Assembly: GCA_009746045.1 (NCBI GenBank)
Contig: RPFO01000034.1
Location: 124,001 to 188,000, forward strand
Direction: 5' to 3'
Source of the DNA: Mesostigma viride
Lineage: Eukaryota > Streptophyta > Mesostigmatophyceae > Mesostigmatales > Mesostigmataceae
Length of the DNA stretch: 64,000 nt
A program made the translations under genes and the position numbers. Under the pieces are notes generated by a model, which did not search any database, had not been told where the DNA came from, and saw nothing but the letters and a program-made list of their open reading frames with translations. This document shows, piece after piece, positions 59,410-64,000 of the stretch (positions within the stretch are counted from its first letter, which is position 1; every line of letters starts with the position of its first letter).

Positions 59410-59661
59410 TGCAGGACAAGAGGAGGTGGAAGACCATTGTCCAGGCTCATACGCCCGCCCCTGTGGGCAAGCCCCCTCCCCCCAAGCGGAAGGGGCGCTT
59501 TGCTGAGTAGAATAGGTAGGGTTTTCTAGATTAGATTAGCTTAGAGTTAGATTAGTTCGGTTTCGCGGCTTTGTCCCCCCCTCCATCCATCCACGGGAAT
59601 ATGTGCTACATGATCTCCCAATGGAGTCATGTTATAATTTAATTTAATTTAATTTAATTTA
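59410..59661 (+). mobile_element. 252-bp LINE-A copy flanked by a 13-bp target duplication
   Basis: Reads RRWKTIVQAHTPAPVGKPPP, then KRKGRFAE and a stop, a 3' UTR with ACATGATCTCCCAATGGAGT, and (AATTT)n. ATGGGTGGTAGCA occurs immediately before (59397-59409) and after (59662-59674). This is a textbook 5'-truncated target-primed integration. Confidence 0.9.
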
Positions 59662-59787
59662 ATGGGTGGTAGCAGTATTAGTTAGCATCTTTGACACCGG
59701 AGTGTAACTCGTGACTCACACTAACTACTACTTGGAATCATGTATATCAATTCAGATTAGTAATTGAGCTTAGATTGCATGCAGGCC

Positions 59788-59925
59788 TTATATCAAGGAG
59801 ACAACCAGATATATTACTATTATCAAGGAGACAACCAGCGCAGGCCAGAAATCATATCAAGGAGACAACCAGCACACTATTGTTATTATCAAGGAGACAA
59901 CCAGCGCAGGCCAGAAATCGGGCGT
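59788..59925 (+). repeat. Four close copies of the short repeat ATCAAGGAGACAACCAG
   Basis: Copies at about 59797, 59821, 59852 and 59888. Two carry the longer form CGCAGGCCAGAAATC and two stop after CCAG or GCACAC, with ATTATT spacers. Confidence 0.8.
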
Positions 59926-59979
59926 ATGCTCACATGATACGGCATTGGAATATCCCATGTCTCCATCACTTGCACTTTG

Positions 59980-60895
59980 TGCGCACCGAGCCACCCATGC
60001 AGTCGCCCACCCATGCAGCCACCTGGCCACCCACCCACACAACTACTCACACACTCGCGTGCCCGTACACCTAGACACCCACCCGTCCACCCACCCAGTG
60101 ACCCACCCACCCAGCCAGCTGCGCACGTGCTAACCCACCTTTTATAACCACGCGTGCACCTAGACACCCAACCACCTACCAACCCACTTGGACATCCACC
60201 CACCCACCAAGGCACCTGCGCAACCCACATACCAATCAGGTAATAAGGAGGCATTCACCCATCCAATGAGCCAACCACCCAATCACCCAACCGCCTAAAC
60301 ACCCAGCCAGCTGGCCCCACATGCACCCATGCGGCCGCCCACCCTTGACCCACCCACGCACCTACAAGTACCCACTCAACCACTCACTGCCCCCACACCC
60401 TTATACCCACTGACCCACCCACTGACCCACCCACACATGCATTTTCTCAGCCACCCACCCACCTACCTCACCCCCAACGTGCACAGCCCTTCACCCGCGA
60501 TAGGTGAGACGGTCCCAACCATAAACCCATCCACGCATCCATATCTGTGCGCGCACCCGTCCATCTACCCGTCCCTTCGCCCACCCACCCACATAGTCAT
60601 CTACACATCCACCAGCCACCAACCACCAATGGCCTACCCACCAACCCACCCACCCACACGCATCCCTAACCAACCAACCACCAACCCACCACCCTCAATA
60701 CCGTGCCATTGTTTCACTCACGAATCCAACAACCCACCCACTTCGCAGTCCCCAAAGCCTATCAATCACCCAGCCACCTGGACATCTACCTATGACCGAC
60801 CACCCTTGTACTCATCCACCCACCATGACCAGCCAGCCAGCCAGCCACCCTCTCCAGCTGCCTGTGCTCCCAGCTACTCGGCCAGCCATTAACCA
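59980..60895. repeat. Degenerate CCCA-rich low-complexity tract
   Basis: About 900 bp dominated by CCACCCA, CCAACC and CAGCCAGC units, grading into the pure CCAA array. His/Pro/Thr-rich frames are artefacts. Confidence 0.85.
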
Positions 60896-60997
60896 AGGCA
60901 TTCACCTTTCAGCCAGCCACCTGCCATTGAACCCACCTACGCCTAGGCATCCCTTGAAGCATCGATAGCCTAAGCCTCCCACATAAGACTTCCTGGG

Positions 60998-61299
60998 CAA
61001 CCAACCAACCAACCAACCAACCAACCAACCAACCAACCAACCAACCAACCAACCAACCAACCAACCAACCAACCAACCAACCAACCAACCAACCAACCAA
61101 CCAACCAACCAACCAACCAACCAACCAACCAACCAACCAACCAACCAACCAACCAACCAACCAACCAACCAACCAACCAACCAACCAACCAACCAACCAA
61201 CCAACCAACCAACCAACCAACCAACCAACCAACCAACCAACCAACCAACCAACCAACCAACCAACCAACCAACCAACCAACCAACCAACCAACCAACCA
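60998..61299. repeat. Tetranucleotide microsatellite (CCAA)n, about 75 units
   Basis: Uninterrupted CCAA/TTGG for 300 bp. The Leu-Val-Gly-Trp frames on the minus strand are artefacts. Confidence 0.97.
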
Positions 61300-62942
61300 G
61301 TCACCCAGCAACACAACCACCTAACCACTCGACAACCCAATTACCGAACCACCTAACTACCCAACACCCAAACCAGCCAGGCATGAGCCCGCCCATTTGC
61401 CCTCGCATGCCCGCACCATCGCAACCCCCCATAAACGCCCCGCTCACCTAGCCAGCCACACGCCCAGCCAGCCACCTGCTCAACTCACGCATGAAGGCAA
61501 TATCAGCCATGCATGGCCTCACCTTGCATCACTTGCATTGCCTGGCTAATTTGCGTGAGGCAGCTTCAATCTCGTTGTAAGCAATTGCAAAGGCATTTTC
61601 TTCATAGTAATGAATGAGAAACAACGTCGCAAACGTTCTCCTTTCCTTCTTTGAAACAGTATATAAATCAGAAAGACAAGGGCAAATATCTGGACAAGGT
61701 GGCAATAACCACTGCATAATGCCCTTGAGAAAGTCTTATTAATCCAGCTCTCTACCCTTTGAGAAGCTGCCTTGCCTTAGCAACGACTCTGGAACCTCTA
61801 GCTCGCTCACCTCGCTTAATCTGCGCTTCTTTATGGCTGCCGGGAGATGCGAAGCGTGAGCCCAGCGGGTCGTGGCGTGGTCGTCTGCCCGACCCATCAC
61901 ATCTCGAAACCGCATTGCCGACTAATAAAAAATGACGACCCCCTTTGCCTTTTGTATCTAGCGTCAAAGGAACAATGAACTCGCTTGGAAAACACGGTCG
62001 CAAAGAGCTTTCTACAGGCATAATAAGCAATTTTCGCAGCTTTTACCGCACTTACTGCACATTCGGAAGACCATTAGCGACGTTTGCGCGGAATCTTGGG
62101 CACGCCATATGTCCTGCTGGCTTATTGCCGCAGGCTGGGCAGTACAGGAAGGTCGGGCATAGCCTAAAGAGCTAATTATCTGACGACAAAGACATGTACT
62201 GTACGAAGCAAGAAACAGACGGATTTCGCACCCCATATTTATTCAGGCGAATGCCGGAGAATAAAAAGCGAAACTCAGAAAACGAAAACACTAACGTTTT
62301 CGGGGATATTGTAACGCATAATCTGAGCTATCGTTCCGGGATTTTCATCTCCTCTCGTAACCAGGACTTTTAGACACGTACCACCGAGAAATCTGGTTTT
62401 CGCGAAAAAAATGGTGCGCTGCAAAAAACAATTTGTCCCGTTCTATTCCCTCGTCTCAATCACAGCTCTTATCATTCCAAAATTATTCCATGGATTAACC
62501 GTGATGTAAGCTTCGTTTTGACACCTCGAGCGGCTGCAGTGACGCAAGTTTCAAAACGCTAGCTGATACTCGACCGCCATGGGTGTTTTCGTCGTTTTCG
62601 TCTGTGGTGTCGCGGGAAAAATCGAGATGACGACCTCCGAGTCTCGGTCACTGTAATGGCCAGCTCGTAACCGGCAGTGACCGTCGCGTGTCCGCCCCTG
62701 TAACCCCCGGTCTGTCAGTCAGTTCGTCCCGGTCACGTTTCCGTTTCGATCCGTTGGTTTCCGTTTTTCTACCCTTTTTAACCGTTTTCCCTCCCGTTTT
62801 GATCCGAGGTAATTAAGTCCGGATCTGAAGTAGGTTCGAAGTAAGGTTTGAACTCGAAGCCAGGTGCGTCGATGGAAAAAACGGCCGAAATCGGACGAAC
62901 AAAGTTAATGTACCTTGATGGAACCGGTGTTTTTCGGGGGGT
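61300..62942. other. Right interior of the 6.4 kb element, no gene supported
   Basis: Short frames on both strands without known domains. 62590-62800 is rich in CCG(T)TTCCGTTT-like and GGTCACTG repeats. Confidence 0.4.
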
Positions 62943-62987
62943 CTCAAACACAGCCATTTTCGATGAGTGTGGTGGGGTATTGCTATG

Positions 62988-64000
62988 AGCATCGACAACT
63001 GAGGGGCGCTGAGCCCGACGTACGCAGATATAGTCAAGGCACACCACCCGATCCGACGGCCCAAAAAAGGTGGCAAGCTGCTCAGCGGGGCGTGCGAAAG
63101 AAGCATTGCAGGCAACCAGCGCAGATTCTCACGCGCAGATTCGCAAATAAAGGCGTGTTACCGTTGGCTGTCGTGTTGGTTGGGGAGCGAGTACTGAGCG
63201 CCCGGCCAGTGCCAACTGGCAGCGTGGCGTTGGCGTCGAGCAGCATAACCAGGAAGTGCCGAGCTGGGATGTTGGCCTCCTCCTCCTTGAGGTCGTCGAA
63301 GAAGGCCTCACGTTCCGCCTGAGCTCGACCCGCGTGTGGTGCATATCCCACGATAACGGTTAGCGTGTGGTGTGAGTGGCCCTCAGTGGCCGAAAAAGTG
63401 GCCACTAGCACACGCGGGGCCCGCAGCACGATGGACTGGAGCTGCTCTGATGCTGCCGGCGAGCACAAGAGGCCCACACCACCTTGACCCGGCGCGTCGC
63501 CGCCACCATAGTGGAACCGCCAGCCCGCACGCAGGTCGTCGACCAGCAGACCGTTGACCCCGTGCTGAGGGTCAACGGTGCGTCGGTGCTCCTGGACCCC
63601 GAGGGCAGCGATCTTGTTGTCGGCGCACAAGGCGATCAGCTCGTCGACGCGTTGGCGTGCTGGGGTGCCGCCGCTCGTAGAAGGATCTGCAGGGAGGGTG
63701 CCGCATGTTAAAGCTTGCAATACCAAGAATGGGCCGTTGCCCTATTAGCGGGGGGTTGGGGGTGGGGGTGGGGGTGGGGGTGGGGGGGGAGGGGGAGGGT
63801 GGCGATTGGGGTTAATGCTTGTCAACGCATGGAGTCTTGCTTTCAGGGCGGATATGCGTCGTCTCCGTCCTGGCTGGGGTCGCCGGCGTGTCGACTGGGC
63901 CTCATCCCGCTCAAGGCGCCGGGCTATAGGAGGCGTGTGAGGCTGGTAAATTGGCGGCCGTTGACCGTGGCGTGCCTGGCGACCTTGCATCCTCATCATG
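62988..64000 (-). pseudogene. LINE-C, 5' part of ORF2: N-terminus and endonuclease, runs off the window
   Basis: From 64000 down: a basic N-terminal segment (RRPQPGRRRRISALKARLHA), a Pro-rich stretch over the G-rich run at 63751-63800 where the frame is lost, then the endonuclease: ALGVQEHRR, GQGGVGLLCSPAA, VGYAPHAG, LLDANATLPVGTG and CLDYICVRRA. It stops at SVVDA where the 6.4 kb element is inserted; the missing end (SDHRLV) is at 56586 and below. Confidence 0.78.

Larger units (their letters stand above)
56587..62987. mobile_element. 6.4 kb element with perfect 45-bp terminal inverted repeats, inserted in LINE-C
   Basis: The left end 56587-56631 (starting CATAGCAATACCCCACCACA) and right end 62943-62987 are identical inverted copies over 45 of 45 bp; beyond that only scattered similarity (ACCGGTTC at about the same offset) is seen. 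Removing it restores the LINE-C endonuclease reading frame exactly (VVDA joined to RVLQDS), with no target duplication. Its interior holds nested LINE-A and LINE-C tails, a CCAA array and no recognisable transposase. The superfamily is unknown. Confidence 0.75.

Noticed and set aside
60902-61340. Leu-Val-Gly-Trp repeat proteins on the minus strand
   Set aside because: Artefacts of the CCAA microsatellite.

Overview
This window is nuclear DNA of a eukaryote, most likely a green alga (chlorophyte or prasinophyte grade). The basis is large GT-AG introns, a Sec61 alpha protein that reads very close to land-plant versions, possible plastid-targeting sequence on one gene, and abundant non-LTR retrotransposons. 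The species cannot be named from the sequence alone. No bacterial operons, rRNA genes or CRISPR arrays were seen.

Host genes. Five host loci can be supported: (1) an RCC1-repeat gene on the minus strand, with seven exons assembled between 9464 and 3291 and its 5' end missing; (2) a complete atypical dual-specificity phosphatase on the plus strand, six exons from 16491 to 21411, 218 aa, active site HCVAGRSRS, perhaps preceded by further 5' exons at 14648-15179 and 15799 onward; (3) part of a GRAM-like domain gene on the minus strand (37422-36411); (4) a minus-strand membrane protein of unknown function (38850-38068) with a possible plastid transit peptide; (5) a complete Sec61 alpha gene on the plus strand, six exons from 39985 to 45923, 478 aa. 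Intron 3 of Sec61 alpha holds a tandem family of box C/D snoRNA-like units: seven clear copies plus one outlier. Their guides match the antisense of a conserved LSU rRNA segment.

Mobile DNA. The left edge holds a Penelope-like reverse transcriptase gene broken by a frameshift. 10.7-12.4 kb carries a LINE end with a CCHC zinc-binding motif. 23.8-35.8 kb is a nest of copies of a roughly 1.8 kb ORF1-only retroelement (called B here), one interrupted by a TTAA-flanked piggyBac-like element and another by a TIR element with an 8-bp target duplication. 46.8-64 kb holds a near full-length LINE (A) of about 5.1 kb inside an older LINE-A copy, and a degraded LINE (C) whose endonuclease domain is split by a 6.4 kb element with perfect 45-bp inverted termini.

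Two patterns stand out. First, several exon-intron junctions in unrelated genes are surrounded by degenerate tandem copies of the exon edge plus splice site, reaching about ten copies in the GRAM-like gene. Second, LINE-A, LINE-C and the ORF1-only element B end in the same small 3' stem-loop (CAAC loop, 5-bp stem, one bulged base) with covarying stems, followed by an AT-rich microsatellite. This suggests B is mobilised in trans by the LINE enzymes.
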